DNA of 64,000 nt from Stieleria neptunia (GTDB taxonomy: Bacteria; Planctomycetota; Planctomycetia; Pirellulales; Pirellulaceae), in the NCBI RefSeq assembly GCF_007754155.1, contig NZ_CP037423.1:62001-126000 (forward strand). Direction: 5' to 3'. Below are positions 44,475 to 55,624 of this stretch, in pieces. Made by a program: the position numbers and the translations under genes. The notes under the pieces were generated by a model that saw nothing but the letters and a program-made list of their open reading frames with translations, had not been told where the DNA came from and did not search any database. The first letter of the stretch is position 1, and the number at the start of each line of letters is the position of its first letter.

Positions 44475-45167
44475 ATGCGATCCATCGTCCAAATCTCTCT
44501 CGACCTGACCAACATCGACGAAGCGCTCGAAACGGCTCATCTGGCCATGCGGGCCGGGGTCGATTGGTTGGAAGCCGGCACGCCGCTGATCTTGGCCGAA
44601 GGGTTGCACGGGGTGCGAGCGTTGCGGGAGGCGTTTCCCGAGACGCCGATCGTGGCGGACCTGAAGACGATGGACGGCGGCTACCTGGAAGCCGAGATGA
44701 TGGCCAAGGCCGGCGCGACCCATGTCGTCGTGATGGCTCGCGCCCACGAAGAAACCATTCGTTGCGTCGTCAAAGCCGGGGCGGACTTTGGCTGCAAGGT
44801 GATGGGCGACAACATGGTTTGCGAAGACATGGTGGCCGGCGCGAAGTGGCTCGAAGACCTGGGCTGTGACTTCGTCATCCACCACATCGGCTACGACGAG
44901 CGACGCGGCATCGCGGCACGCGGGATGCGGATGCCCAGCCCACTCGATCAGCTTCGTGAGGTGGTCGGCGCGGTCAAGATTCCCGTCCAGGCCGTCGGCG
45001 GACTGTCACTCGAACAAGCCATCGAGTGCCCCAAGTACGGGGCCCCGCTGGTCGTCTTGGGTGCCCCGTTGACGATCGACGCCGACGCCTTCAAAACGGC
45101 CGACGGGGATCTAGAAGCTTCGCTCAAATTGATTTGCGATGCGGTCCATGCACAAACCGTGGGATAG
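44475..45167 (+). CDS. HUMPS-family sugar-phosphate decarboxylase/aldolase (3-hexulose-6-phosphate synthase-like)
   Basis: 230 residues from ATG 44475. It is a TIM barrel of the orotidine-5'-phosphate decarboxylase suprafamily. VADLKTMDGGYLEAEMMAKA (about 60-80) carries the D-x-K-x-x-D active-site pattern of hexulose-6-phosphate synthase and 3-keto-gulonate-6-phosphate decarboxylase. QISLDLTN near the start and VQAVGGLSLEQA near the end are the other family marks. No isomerase (HxlB-type) partner is adjacent. A zinc dehydrogenase and a xylose-isomerase-like TIM barrel follow on the same strand, which suggests sugar or sugar-acid catabolism rather than formaldehyde fixation. The exact reaction is not assignable. 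Confidence 0.75.
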   Translation: MRSIVQISLDLTNIDEALETAHLAMRAGVDWLEAGTPLILAEGLHGVRALREAFPETPIVADLKTMDGGYLEAEMMAKAGATHVVVMARAHEETIRCVVKAGADFGCKVMGDNMVCEDMVAGAKWLEDLGCDFVIHHIGYDERRGIAARGMRMPSPLDQLREVVGAVKIPVQAVGGLSLEQAIECPKYGAPLVVLGAPLTIDADAFKTADGDLEASLKLICDAVHAQTVG

Positions 45168-45233
45168 GTTTCCCGGCTCGTCCTCTCGGTCCCAATCGCC
45201 TGGAAGCGACTCCCACTTCAGAAAAGACAAACC

Positions 45234-46262
45234 ATGAAATCAGCCGCCGTCGTCAACTTTGCCCCCGAACCGGAATCGGTCGAGCTGAGGGAGATCGATC
45301 GACCGTCGATCGGCCCCGAAGATGTCTTGTTGGAAGTCGCCAACGTCGGCGTCTGCGGCAGCGATCTGCACCAATGGACCGCCAATCATTCCTGGCCGGT
45401 CAACTATCCGGTCGTGCTGGGACATGAATTCGGCGGGCACATTGCCGAAATCGGATCGGCGGTCCAGGGATGGAAAGAAGGGGATCGCGTCGTCAGCGAA
45501 ACCGCGGCGATCATCGACCAGCAAAACCCGATGACCCGTCGCGGTTTGTACAATCTGGATCCGTCCCGCAAAGGGTTTGGGTACGGTGTCGATGGCGCGA
45601 TGACGAAGTATGTTCGCGTCCCCGCCCGGATCCTGCACAACGTGCCGGATCGCTTGGCGTTTGAACACGCTTGTTTGACCGAACCCTGCTGTGTGGCCTA
45701 CAACGCCGTCGTTCGAAACGCTCGGATCGAACCGGGCGATCGGGTCATCGTGCTGGGGCCGGGAACGATCGGTATCCTGTGCGCCGCGATGGCTCGCCTG
45801 TGCGGTGCAGAAGTCGCCCTGGTCGGTTTGGAATCGGATCGACGGCGGCTGGAGATCGCCCAACAGCATTACGGGTGCGAAGGCATCGTCGGCGATGCGA
45901 GCGGTTGGGCACGCCAGCGCGACGGCCTGGGTTGCGACGGAGTGATCGATGCGGCCGGCGCCAGTGCGACGTTGAAGATTGCGATCGATGTGGTTCGACC
46001 GGCCGGTTGGATCAGCAAGGTCGGCTGGGGGCCGCAGCCGCTCGGCTTTAATCTGGATCCGTTGGTTCAAAAAAACGTCACGCTGCAAGGCAGCTTCAGT
46101 CACAACTGGCCGATTTGGGAACGGGTGCTGGCGTTGCTGACCAGCGGTCAATTGGACGTCCAACCGATCATCGGCGGCGTCTGGCCGATCGATCAGTGGC
46201 ACGAAGCGTTTGAAAAGATGCACCGAGGCGAAGTCGTCAAATCTGTTTTGAAACCCGTTTGA
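45234..46262 (+). CDS. zinc-dependent alcohol/polyol dehydrogenase (MDR family)
   Basis: 342 residues. The catalytic zinc site is readable: Cys40 region in VGVCGSDLHQW, His/Glu in VLGHEFGGHIAEIG near 63, and LTEPCCVAYNAV near 147. The four-cysteine structural-zinc loop is missing; the corresponding stretch is SETAAIIDQQNPMTRRGLYN. The NAD(P)-binding turn GPGTIGILCAAMARLCGAEV lies near 175. Threonine, sorbitol and L-idonate dehydrogenases are relatives. It follows the HUMPS gene by 66 bases and is followed 8 bases later by the isomerase-like gene, so it belongs to one operon. Confidence 0.88.
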   Translation: MKSAAVVNFAPEPESVELREIDRPSIGPEDVLLEVANVGVCGSDLHQWTANHSWPVNYPVVLGHEFGGHIAEIGSAVQGWKEGDRVVSETAAIIDQQNPMTRRGLYNLDPSRKGFGYGVDGAMTKYVRVPARILHNVPDRLAFEHACLTEPCCVAYNAVVRNARIEPGDRVIVLGPGTIGILCAAMARLCGAEVALVGLESDRRRLEIAQQHYGCEGIVGDASGWARQRDGLGCDGVIDAAGASATLKIAIDVVRPAGWISKVGWGPQPLGFNLDPLVQKNVTLQGSFSHNWPIWERVLALLTSGQLDVQPIIGGVWPIDQWHEAFEKMHRGEVVKSVLKPV

Positions 46263-46270
46263 GAATCATC

Positions 46271-47161
46271 ATGCCGAAACTTGCTGCGTTCCCCAAAGCC
46301 TACATGCAGGCGCTTTGCAAAGACGGCTCGATGAAGCTGGTCGAGTGGTTCGAGCTGGCGACCACGTTGGACATCGACGGCCTGGAGTTTTACGCCGGTT
46401 TTCTGGAGATGGCCGACCCCGCGAATTGGCCCGTGCTGCGCAAACAGGTTGAAGACCTGGGCATGACCATTCCCATGCTTTGCTGTTCACCCGACTTCAC
46501 GCACCCCGACGCCGCCTTTCGTGACGCCGAGATCGCGAAACAAAAACGCTGGATCGAGATGACGCATGCGCTCGGCGGAAATTACTGTCGCGTGCTCAGC
46601 GGCCAGCGCCGGCCGGAGCTGACCGTGGACCAGGGCGTTCGGCTGGCCGCGGACAGCATCGGTGCCTGTCTGCCGCTCGCCCAAGAGCGTGGCATCACGT
46701 TGATTCTGGAAAACCACTACAAGGACGACTTTTGGGAATACCCCGAGTTCGCCCAGGCGATGAACGTCTTTTGTGATCTGGTCGCCGCGATCGACCATCC
46801 CAATTTCGGGGTCAACTACGATCCCAGCAACGCGTTTCTGGCCGGCGACGATCCGATCGAATTGCTCAAGCGCGTTTCCGATCGCGTCGTCACGATGCAC
46901 GCCAGCGACCGCTACTTGTTGGAGGGAACGCTGGAGGATTTGCGCCGTGAAGAAGGCGGGGCGGTCGGCTACGCCAAACGCCTCAGCCATGGCGAAATCG
47001 GCAAGGGATTGAACGACTACGATGCGATCTTCAGCGAACTAGCCGGCAAGGGATTCGACAGCTGGATCAGCATCGAAGACGGCGTCGATGGGATCGATCA
47101 ATTGCGTCGCAGCGCTGATTTTCTGCGCAAGAAGATTGCCCGGTATTGGCCCAGCGGCTGA
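46271..47161 (+). CDS. sugar phosphate isomerase/epimerase (xylose-isomerase-like TIM barrel)
   Basis: 296 residues from ATG 46271, 8 bases after the dehydrogenase stop. The AP-endonuclease-2/xylose-isomerase-like barrel is visible: ITLILENHYKDDFWEYPEF near 143 with a metal-binding Glu, FGVNYDPSNAFLAGDDPIEL near 180 with Asp, RVVTMHASDRY near 206 with His, and SWISIEDGVDGIDQLRRSAD at the C-terminal end with Glu. These four positions normally bind a divalent metal. It probably isomerises or epimerises a sugar or keto-acid made by the upstream dehydrogenase. Confidence 0.85.
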   Translation: MPKLAAFPKAYMQALCKDGSMKLVEWFELATTLDIDGLEFYAGFLEMADPANWPVLRKQVEDLGMTIPMLCCSPDFTHPDAAFRDAEIAKQKRWIEMTHALGGNYCRVLSGQRRPELTVDQGVRLAADSIGACLPLAQERGITLILENHYKDDFWEYPEFAQAMNVFCDLVAAIDHPNFGVNYDPSNAFLAGDDPIELLKRVSDRVVTMHASDRYLLEGTLEDLRREEGGAVGYAKRLSHGEIGKGLNDYDAIFSELAGKGFDSWISIEDGVDGIDQLRRSADFLRKKIARYWPSG

Positions 47162-47283
47162 TCATCCAACAGTCGGTCACGTGTTCTCGTGTTCCTGGGC
47201 TCCGCCTACGCCGTGAACGATTTGTTAGCGGCAGGGCCGAGCCCTCCGGTGTGTTGGTAATAACAAGGAACTGGAGAGCTCGC

Positions 47284-47398
47284 GGCTGTCGATTGAGTGG
47301 AATTGGTCGAGGCAATGGTGAGCCGCTGGCCGTAAGGCCTCGGGCGGGCGCCAGGATGCCCGGCCGCTTACGCGTCGCGGCTCATGAAACAGACAGCC
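47284..47398. repeat. MITE/REP-like palindromic element, copy 2
   Basis: Inverted, near-identical partner of 12770-12888 (arms GGTGAGCCGC and GCGGCTCATG, ends GGCTGTCGATT and AGACAGCC). It lies inside an older palindromic element whose 14-bp arms flank it perfectly. That nesting implies it inserted there. Confidence 0.8.
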
Positions 47399-47734
47399 CG
47401 CTTGCGCCCTGCCGCTAACACCTCCTAAAACACAGGAAACAAATCGTTCGCGCCGTAGGGCTCCGCCTGGGAACGCAATTGAACGCCAGCTCGGGACGTC
47501 GGTTCTTTGACTCCAGGATTTGGCAAGCGATTTAGATTCTCTCCCTCTGGGAGAGACGGCGTTTGCGCAGCAAGCAAACGCCAGAGAGGGCCGGCGCTGC
47601 GAAAATCTTGGCGACTTCTGCTACGATCAACTCCGCCACTTAGACAGTCGACGTCCCCCGCCGGCGGACCGGCAAGGCAGAGCCTTCTCGACACTGCGTT
47701 CCAAGGCAGAGCCTTGGAACGAGGTGGGGACGTT

Positions 47735-47800
47735 GTACGACGTCCTTTCTAGGCCATCGTACTGAATCCCGCGGACGACGGCCCGGAAGGGCCATCGTAC
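47735..47800. repeat. single copy of the 83-bp-type palindrome
   Basis: Starts GTACGACGTCCTTTCTAGG and ends CCATCGTAC, matching the units of the 19961-20625 array. It lies between two convergent transcription units and 12 bases from the pyrophosphatase stop. Confidence 0.8.
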
Positions 47801-47812
47801 CCGGAGAAACGC

Positions 47813-50368
<2,556 letters not shown>

Positions 50369-50791
50369 GGTGTGTGTTCCTTTTTGACAAGCTCGGATCC
50401 CGAACGTGCGCGTACGACGTCGAGTGATGGACTGAAAGCAGGAGAATGCTCAGCGCCAAGATTAAGGGAGAATCTAACACAAACGGAAGATCGACTCGGG
50501 CGTTGAACGGCCCTTGGTGATAAAAAGACCGCGTCCTTTTGATCGAACATCGAATCCCCGTTTGATTGCGCTTGCGTCATCGCTGAAGAAGGTTGCAACA
50601 ACGAATCCCTGGCATTGGCGGGCACCCCGTCCGCTGATGCGGCAGCGCGGGTCGCCGATCAAGACGGCAGGGTGAACCGGGGTGGGGCGATGCAAGAACT
50701 GTGCCACACGATCACCGGCGACAGACGCCACTCGGGCTCGAACATGCAAGCGGATGCGGTCCGTTGGATCGCATTCGGATCAGACGACGCT
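50369..50791. other. intergenic region upstream of the pyrophosphatase
   Basis: About 420 bases. It should contain the pyrophosphatase promoter. I see no repeat family, terminator or RNA gene here. Confidence 0.4.
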
Positions 50792-51259
50792 TCACCCAAG
50801 GTGCTTCCACAAGCTGGCTAGAAAGCCGCGTTGCAGAGGTGATTGCTTCACCCGAGTTTCGGCTTCCAACGCGTCCTTTTCTTCGGCAGCGGCTTGTTCA
50901 AAGAACTGTTCCAATGCCGCCAGTTCGCCCTCGTCAAGCCATACCCCGCCGCACCCGGAGCAACGATCGATCAGAATTTGCGAACAGTACGCGTATTCGC
51001 GCGGTTCCAGGGCGCCCTGGCACTTCGGACAGCGAATCTCCGGCCGAGACTTTTGTCGAGCCAGCTCGTAGGCACGCGCGACCACATTGATCTGTCTTAG
51101 CTGATTCGAGTAATCTCGCTCGATCGTCTCTTGAATCGTCTTGAGTTCGCCCGCGTCAAGCCAAATTCCCCGGCACGTCGGGCAGCGATCCACGACGACA
51201 TCGCCTTCATAGGTTTCGCTCGCCAAGCTTGATCCATCGCGCGGACATGTCATTGCCAT
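50792..51259 (-). CDS. double zinc-ribbon (TFIIB-like) protein
   Basis: 155 residues from ATG 51259, which has AGG about seven bases upstream; the open frame extends to 51343 without a better start. Two tandem zf-TFIIB units are present. The first has CPRDGS and CPTCRGIWLDAGEL, the second CPKCQG and CSGCGGVWLDEGEL, each giving four zinc-binding Cys. An acidic helical linker (TIQETIERDYSNQL) joins them and the C-terminus is basic. Such proteins are widespread in bacteria but uncharacterised. It is divergent from nothing and converges with nothing; the APP1-like gene lies just upstream on the same strand. Confidence 0.85.
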   Translation of the reverse strand: MAMTCPRDGSSLASETYEGDVVVDRCPTCRGIWLDAGELKTIQETIERDYSNQLRQINVVARAYELARQKSRPEIRCPKCQGALEPREYAYCSQILIDRCSGCGGVWLDEGELAALEQFFEQAAAEEKDALEAETRVKQSPLQRGFLASLWKHLG

Positions 51260-51370
51260 TGATCTGCCTCTGTCGTCGATTACTCGGTTGCGGTCCGGCC
51301 CATCGGAACAGGGCCCGTTGAAGTATATCACGACCGAGGTCAACGTGGCGGGACGCGTGATCGAGAGACG

Positions 51371-52507
51371 TTACCGTGCCAGGTCAGCGACGCGCTGCTT
51401 GATCTGCGCCACGTCCTGAAACAAGATCCAGCGATCGCTCGGTACACCCGTCAATGCGGTCTGAAATCGCCCGTCGGTCGGATCGGCCGACGTCACATTG
51501 CGGATGAAGATGCCGGCGATCTGGTCGGGGTAATCACGCGCCAGTTGACCGTAAATTTCCGGGTCGTGTTCTCCGCTGTCGCCGAGCAGAATGAATCGGC
51601 GATCGGGAAACGAAGTCAACAGCGGCACGATTGCGGCGAGTTTCGTTTCCCGCTGGGAGGAGAGCAATCCGAGTCCACTGGAATCGGTCAATCGAAAGTG
51701 CTTCAGGTGAAAGGTGCCGCTTGGAAATCCCTGTTCAGAAAAGAACGCCGCCAACGGCTGATACAGTTGCCAAGGGCTGCCCGAGACATAGTGAAACGCA
51801 ACGCCCGTGTCAGCCAAATCCGCGTACAGTTCGGGCATGCCCTCCACCGCTCGAAAGGCTCGCGTGAACGTGTTTTTCAGCAATTCAGACTTGCTGGTCA
51901 CCTGTGAGTGCTTGATCGTATCGTCGATGTCGGAGATCACCGAAACACCGCGCGGGGCGATCAAATGAATGCGTCCGTCAAAGGACCTGGAATCACGGGC
52001 GGGCAGAACCGCTTTGACGGTCAAGACGCGATTTCGCTGTCCGCCGATCGGTTCCCCGCCGAGGCCCAAGGCGGCGGCGTCGGACGTCAAGGAACGATGA
52101 AAATGGCCATTCGGCCCTGAGACGCCCGCGGCGAATTGCGTACCGATGACGTCGATGGTGACCGATTTGCCGCGTTCATTGTCCACCAAGAATGGTCGGA
52201 TTCGATCTTCCCGAAACGCGTCCTTGTCGATCTCGACCTTGCCACGCACCGAGCGTTTTAACGCCGCAATCAGCAACCTCCGTTTGAACGAGCCGTCTTC
52301 GGGTTCGAACACCTTGCCGTGCACCTCAAACCGCCACACCTGATCCTGTTCGTCAAATCGCCCGTAGCTCGGATAAAACAAAATCTCCTCGTCGGATTTG
52401 AGGCTCGAAGGCGGCAGCGCGTCGGGTTCCGGTTCGCGACCGATCACCCATGTCATCGTCACCGCCAGCGGGACGACCCACGCAAGGCTTTTGGCAGGAT
52501 TTAGCAT
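51371..52507 (-). CDS. APP1-like phosphatidate phosphatase (DUF2183), exported
   Basis: 378 residues from ATG 52507, chosen for the GGAG six bases upstream. The N-terminus is a signal or anchor (LNPAKSLAWVVPLAVTMTWV). The C-terminal catalytic domain has HAD-type motifs: ISDIDDTIKHSQV (DxDxT), FHYVSGSPWQLYQPLAAFF and LLGDSGEHDPEIYG. Yeast App1p, the best-known relative, dephosphorylates phosphatidate and diacylglycerol pyrophosphate. The bacterial substrate is unknown. It is 110 bases upstream of the zinc-ribbon gene on the same strand. Confidence 0.85.
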   Translation of the reverse strand: MLNPAKSLAWVVPLAVTMTWVIGREPEPDALPPSSLKSDEEILFYPSYGRFDEQDQVWRFEVHGKVFEPEDGSFKRRLLIAALKRSVRGKVEIDKDAFREDRIRPFLVDNERGKSVTIDVIGTQFAAGVSGPNGHFHRSLTSDAAALGLGGEPIGGQRNRVLTVKAVLPARDSRSFDGRIHLIAPRGVSVISDIDDTIKHSQVTSKSELLKNTFTRAFRAVEGMPELYADLADTGVAFHYVSGSPWQLYQPLAAFFSEQGFPSGTFHLKHFRLTDSSGLGLLSSQRETKLAAIVPLLTSFPDRRFILLGDSGEHDPEIYGQLARDYPDQIAGIFIRNVTSADPTDGRFQTALTGVPSDRWILFQDVAQIKQRVADLAR

Positions 52508-52751
52508 GGGGGGCTCCGTCGAAAATATTGAGACCATGGCGACGCGAATCAGTGAGCCGTTTGGCGCGAGCCTACGGGCCCTCACCATACCGAAAGAGCC
52601 CCTCAAACGAGATGGAGCATGCACATTTTAAAGTTTGCATGCACCTTTTAGAATTGGACACCACAGGGGACCATGGCCTGGACGATGCTCTACACTTGCA
52701 GGTGCTTGCACCAAAACCGTAGTCGGAATGGAAAGTGGAATGGGCTCAAAC

Positions 52752-54110
52752 ATGATACCTGCGACGAAACTCGTAATCGGCTGCCTGACGATCTTGACGG
52801 CGGCCACCCTTGGCAACCACGCGGCGGCCGACCGGTGGTCGCAGTTTCGGGGGGACCAGATGGACGGGATCGCCCGCACGCAGCACCCCCAACGCTGGAG
52901 CGAAACGGACAACGTCCGCTGGTCGGTTGAAGTCCCCGGCGAGGGCTGGTCCTGTCCGGTGGTGTGGGGGAATCAAGTTTTCTTGACCGCCGCCGTTCCC
53001 GTGACCGAATCCGCATCCACCGGACCGGAGAAATACAGCGGTGGCGGGGGCAGTCGCCGTGACGACTTGACCGGCGTGACGTATCGCTGGCAGGTGATCT
53101 GTCTTGACGCCACAACCGGGAAAGAGATTTGGCGACAAACCGCCCGCGAGGGCCGACCGACGATGGGGCGGCACAGCTCGAACACCTATGCCACCGAAAC
53201 ACCCGCGACCGATGGCCGGCACGTCTACGCCTACTTCGGCATGACCGGGCTGTACTGTTTTGACATGGCAGGCAACAAGGTTTGGGAGAAGGACCTGGGC
53301 AGCTACCCGATGCGCGCCGGTTGGGGAACGTCCAGCTCGCCGGTCTTGTTCGACGACAAACTGTTTCTGCAGGTGGACAACGAACAGCAATCGTTTCTGG
53401 TCGCGATCGACGCCCAAACCGGTGACGAAGTCTGGCGCGTCGATCGCCAGGAAAAATCACAATACAGCTCCCCGATCCTCTGGAGCAACAGCCGTCGCGA
53501 CGAGCTGATCGTCGGCGGCATGCACTACCGATCATATGATCCCCAAACGGGAACACTGTTGTGGGAACTGGACATGGAGAAAGGCCGCAGCTCGGCGACC
53601 CCTTTGGCGGTCGGCGATCGGCTGTACGTCGGAACGGAATACCGCAACCGGGGTGGTGCCGACGACGGCGGCGGATTCCTGTTCGCGATCAAGCCGGGCG
53701 GCAGCGGCGACATCACCCCGCCCGCCGGCCGGTCACAAACCGAGCATGTGGCCTGGAAGATCGAGCGATCGGGCATTCAAATGGCGTCGCCGGCCTACTG
53801 CAACGGAAACCTGTACCTGCTGGAACGACGCAGCGGAGTGATCCACTGTGTCGATACCGAGACGGGCAGCACCGTGTATCGCTCCCGCGTGCCCCGAGCC
53901 CGAGCGTTTTGGTCTTCCCCTTGGACCGATTCAGATCGAGTGTACTGCGTTGACACCAGTGGAGCGACCTATGTGTTGGCGTCGGGCGATGAGTTGAACG
54001 TGCTCGGCACCAACGAGATCGACGAAATGACTTGGTCGACACCGGCGATCGCCGACGCCGCCGTCTACTTCCGCACCGCCTCGAAACTTTACTGCATCGC
54101 CACGCCATAA
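52752..54110 (+). CDS. secreted PQQ-like beta-propeller protein
   Basis: 452 residues from ATG 52752; ATGs at 52740 and 52728 are alternatives. A signal peptide (MIPATKLVIGCLTILTAATL) precedes WSQFRGDQMDGIARTQHPQ, the usual start of planctomycete PQQ-like proteins. Propeller blades with the DA-x-TGKE-x-W pattern follow: CLDATTGKEIWRQTAREG, AIDAQTGDEVWRVDR, PQTGTLLWELDMEKG and CVDTETGSTVYRS. Residues typical of true PQQ dehydrogenase active sites are not seen, so it is probably a structural or BamB-like propeller. It stands alone. Confidence 0.85.
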   Translation: MIPATKLVIGCLTILTAATLGNHAAADRWSQFRGDQMDGIARTQHPQRWSETDNVRWSVEVPGEGWSCPVVWGNQVFLTAAVPVTESASTGPEKYSGGGGSRRDDLTGVTYRWQVICLDATTGKEIWRQTAREGRPTMGRHSSNTYATETPATDGRHVYAYFGMTGLYCFDMAGNKVWEKDLGSYPMRAGWGTSSSPVLFDDKLFLQVDNEQQSFLVAIDAQTGDEVWRVDRQEKSQYSSPILWSNSRRDELIVGGMHYRSYDPQTGTLLWELDMEKGRSSATPLAVGDRLYVGTEYRNRGGADDGGGFLFAIKPGGSGDITPPAGRSQTEHVAWKIERSGIQMASPAYCNGNLYLLERRSGVIHCVDTETGSTVYRSRVPRARAFWSSPWTDSDRVYCVDTSGATYVLASGDELNVLGTNEIDEMTWSTPAIADAAVYFRTASKLYCIATP

Positions 54111-54132
54111 CGCGACCGCGTTCCGCGTTGAT

Positions 54133-54212
54133 GTTAGCGGCAGGGCGCAAGCCCTCCGGTCTTTCACGGTGTTTTTGAAGCGCGACCGGACGGCTCGCGC
54201 CGTTCCGCTAAC
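54133..54212. repeat. GTTAGCGGCAGGGC palindromic element
   Basis: An 80-bp imperfect palindrome from GTTAGCGGCAGGGCGCAAGC to CGTTCCGCTAAC, with inner arms CCCTCCGG and CCGGACGG. Half-copies occur at 44359 and flank the nested element at 47224-47419. It lies between convergent genes. Confidence 0.75.
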
Positions 54213-54230
54213 AAGTTGGATTCGTGTTGG

Positions 54231-54716
54231 TCAATTCAAATACGGACTGAGATGACGCAGAACGCGTTTCGGGCTGACGATTCCCAGCACCGACCCGTCG
54301 ACCTTCAAGACGGGGACGTGGCGGTGTCCGGCAACGGCGATCCCCGCCAACGCCATCCCCACCGGGTCGGTTTCATAAACCACCGTCGGATCCGCTGACA
54401 TCACTTCACCGACTGGTTGATCGGCCAGTTCAGCATAATTCTCCGCGACCTTTTCCAAGACGTCACGCGCGGTGAAGATCCCGACCAACGTCTCGCCTTT
54501 GACGACGAGCAAACTGGATACCTTCAATTCGCTCAGCATCTTCGTCGCCCCGCGAATCGAGGTGTCGACCGTTACCTGAGCACTGGGCGTCGATTGCATG
54601 TCATCGATCGCCTCTTCGGCCAACACGCGATGCAACTCGCTGCGGTATTGCGTCGGTTCGTAATTGCTGAGGGGATCTTCAAAATCGTTGGGATCGGATG
54701 GGGGCGTACCGTTCAC
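54231..54716 (-). CDS. CBS-domain pair protein 1
   Basis: 161 residues from GTG 54716, which has GGAG about eight bases upstream; a longer frame would overlap the upstream gene. Two CBS motifs: ATKMLSELKVSSLLVVKGET with VGIFTARDVLEKVAENY, then MSADPTVVYETDP with ALAGIAVAGHRHVPVLKVDG and GIVSPKRVLRHLSPYLN. The domain usually binds adenosyl compounds and reports energy state. The start codon lies 4 bases after the stop of the upstream CBS gene, so the two are translated together. Confidence 0.85.
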   Translation of the reverse strand: MNGTPPSDPNDFEDPLSNYEPTQYRSELHRVLAEEAIDDMQSTPSAQVTVDTSIRGATKMLSELKVSSLLVVKGETLVGIFTARDVLEKVAENYAELADQPVGEVMSADPTVVYETDPVGMALAGIAVAGHRHVPVLKVDGSVLGIVSPKRVLRHLSPYLN

Positions 54717-54720
54717 GGTG

Positions 54721-55191
54721 TTAGGCTCCTTCGCGTTGCTGCATCCAGGGTGTATTGCCGAGTCGTTGCACCAAGACCTGTTGCGGGAATCGCTCGGCGA
54801 GGTACTCCGCGATTCCACGTTGTCCGGTCACGCCGATCAATCGGCCCTCGTCGTCGGTCACAAAAACAAATCGCAGACCCTCTCGCTCCACCGCGTCCCA
54901 AACACGCGACAACGGATCGCTCGATCGGACCACCATTAAACCGGCGTCGGTAAAATCGCTCACCGGATGATCGGCAAGCGAGAGGTCGCGCGCAAGCATG
55001 TCGACGAGCGACTGCTCGCTGAACAGCCCCGTCGGGGTGCCGCCCGGGTCGACAATGACCGCGCATCCGAGTGACTTTTCGCGCATCAATTTGACCGCGT
55101 CCAGGGCCGTCGTGTCATGCTGCACGACGATTGCGTCCCGCAGGGGAAGGTTCCCAACGGTGTCCTGGTCCAATTCGTCACGAAATCCCAT
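54721..55191 (-). CDS. CBS-domain pair protein 2
   Basis: 156 residues from ATG 55191, which has a strong AAGGAG ribosome-binding site. Two CBS motifs are visible: AVKLMREKSLGCAVIVDPGG with GLFSEQSLVDMLARDL, then SDFTDAGLMVVRSSDPLS with FVFVTDDEGRLIGVTGQRG. It is a standalone regulatory module with no effector domain. It is first in a two-gene unit with the neighbouring CBS protein, which may form a heteromer with it. Confidence 0.87.
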   Translation of the reverse strand: MGFRDELDQDTVGNLPLRDAIVVQHDTTALDAVKLMREKSLGCAVIVDPGGTPTGLFSEQSLVDMLARDLSLADHPVSDFTDAGLMVVRSSDPLSRVWDAVEREGLRFVFVTDDEGRLIGVTGQRGIAEYLAERFPQQVLVQRLGNTPWMQQREGA

Positions 55192-55624
55192 TCGCTTCTC
55201 CTTGTTTCGTAATGTTTCGCCCAATCTGGCAACTGTTTGACGCCCGCCGAACAGGGACCGCGGGCGCTCGTGGTGTGCGACGGTGTCACGGTCGTTGCGG
55301 AAGTGTGCACCAACCGAGTGACCAGGACGACCGCCTGCTCCGGCGACGTGGGTAAAGTCATCCGCTACGGTAGCGCGCCGAACCAGCGGGCGCAGGTGCA
55401 AGATCGATGCCCGAATCGCGAAATCCTGAAACGATCCGCCGAATCGAGAGCGGAAAAGAGGTCCGCAATCGTCGGTGTATAGGCTTCTCCCTTGTACCCG
55501 GGCTCCGCCTGGGAACACACTGCCTCGGAGGCTCCCGCCTCCCGAGCGTGAACCGCGTGTGGCAGAGCCACACCGTCCACTCGTTCCAAGGCGGAGCCTT
55601 GGAACGAGTGGGCGAAGCAGCGAC
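55192..55624. other. intergenic region with palindromic repeats
   Basis: About 430 bases. The first 290 are unique and should include the CBS promoter. From about 55488 to 55612 lie GTTCCCAGGC-type repeats, including CGTTCCAAGGCGGAGCCTTG at 55581-55600, a near-perfect hairpin. Confidence 0.6.

Larger units (their letters stand above)
47162..47812. other. repeat mosaic, with a nested MITE-like element
   Basis: 650 bases with no gene. It contains arms GTTAGCGGCAGGGC (47224-47237) and GCCCTGCCGCTAAC (47406-47419) enclosing the MITE-like copy 2. After these come GTTCCCAGGC-type palindromes (47458-47475, 47691-47722), a segment at 47493-47551 shared with 31047-31107, and a single 83-bp-type unit at 47735-47800. 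Confidence 0.75.

Noticed and set aside
47162..47812. Hidden gene in the repeat mosaic
   Set aside because: Open frames there coincide with palindromes shared with other gaps and have no family features.
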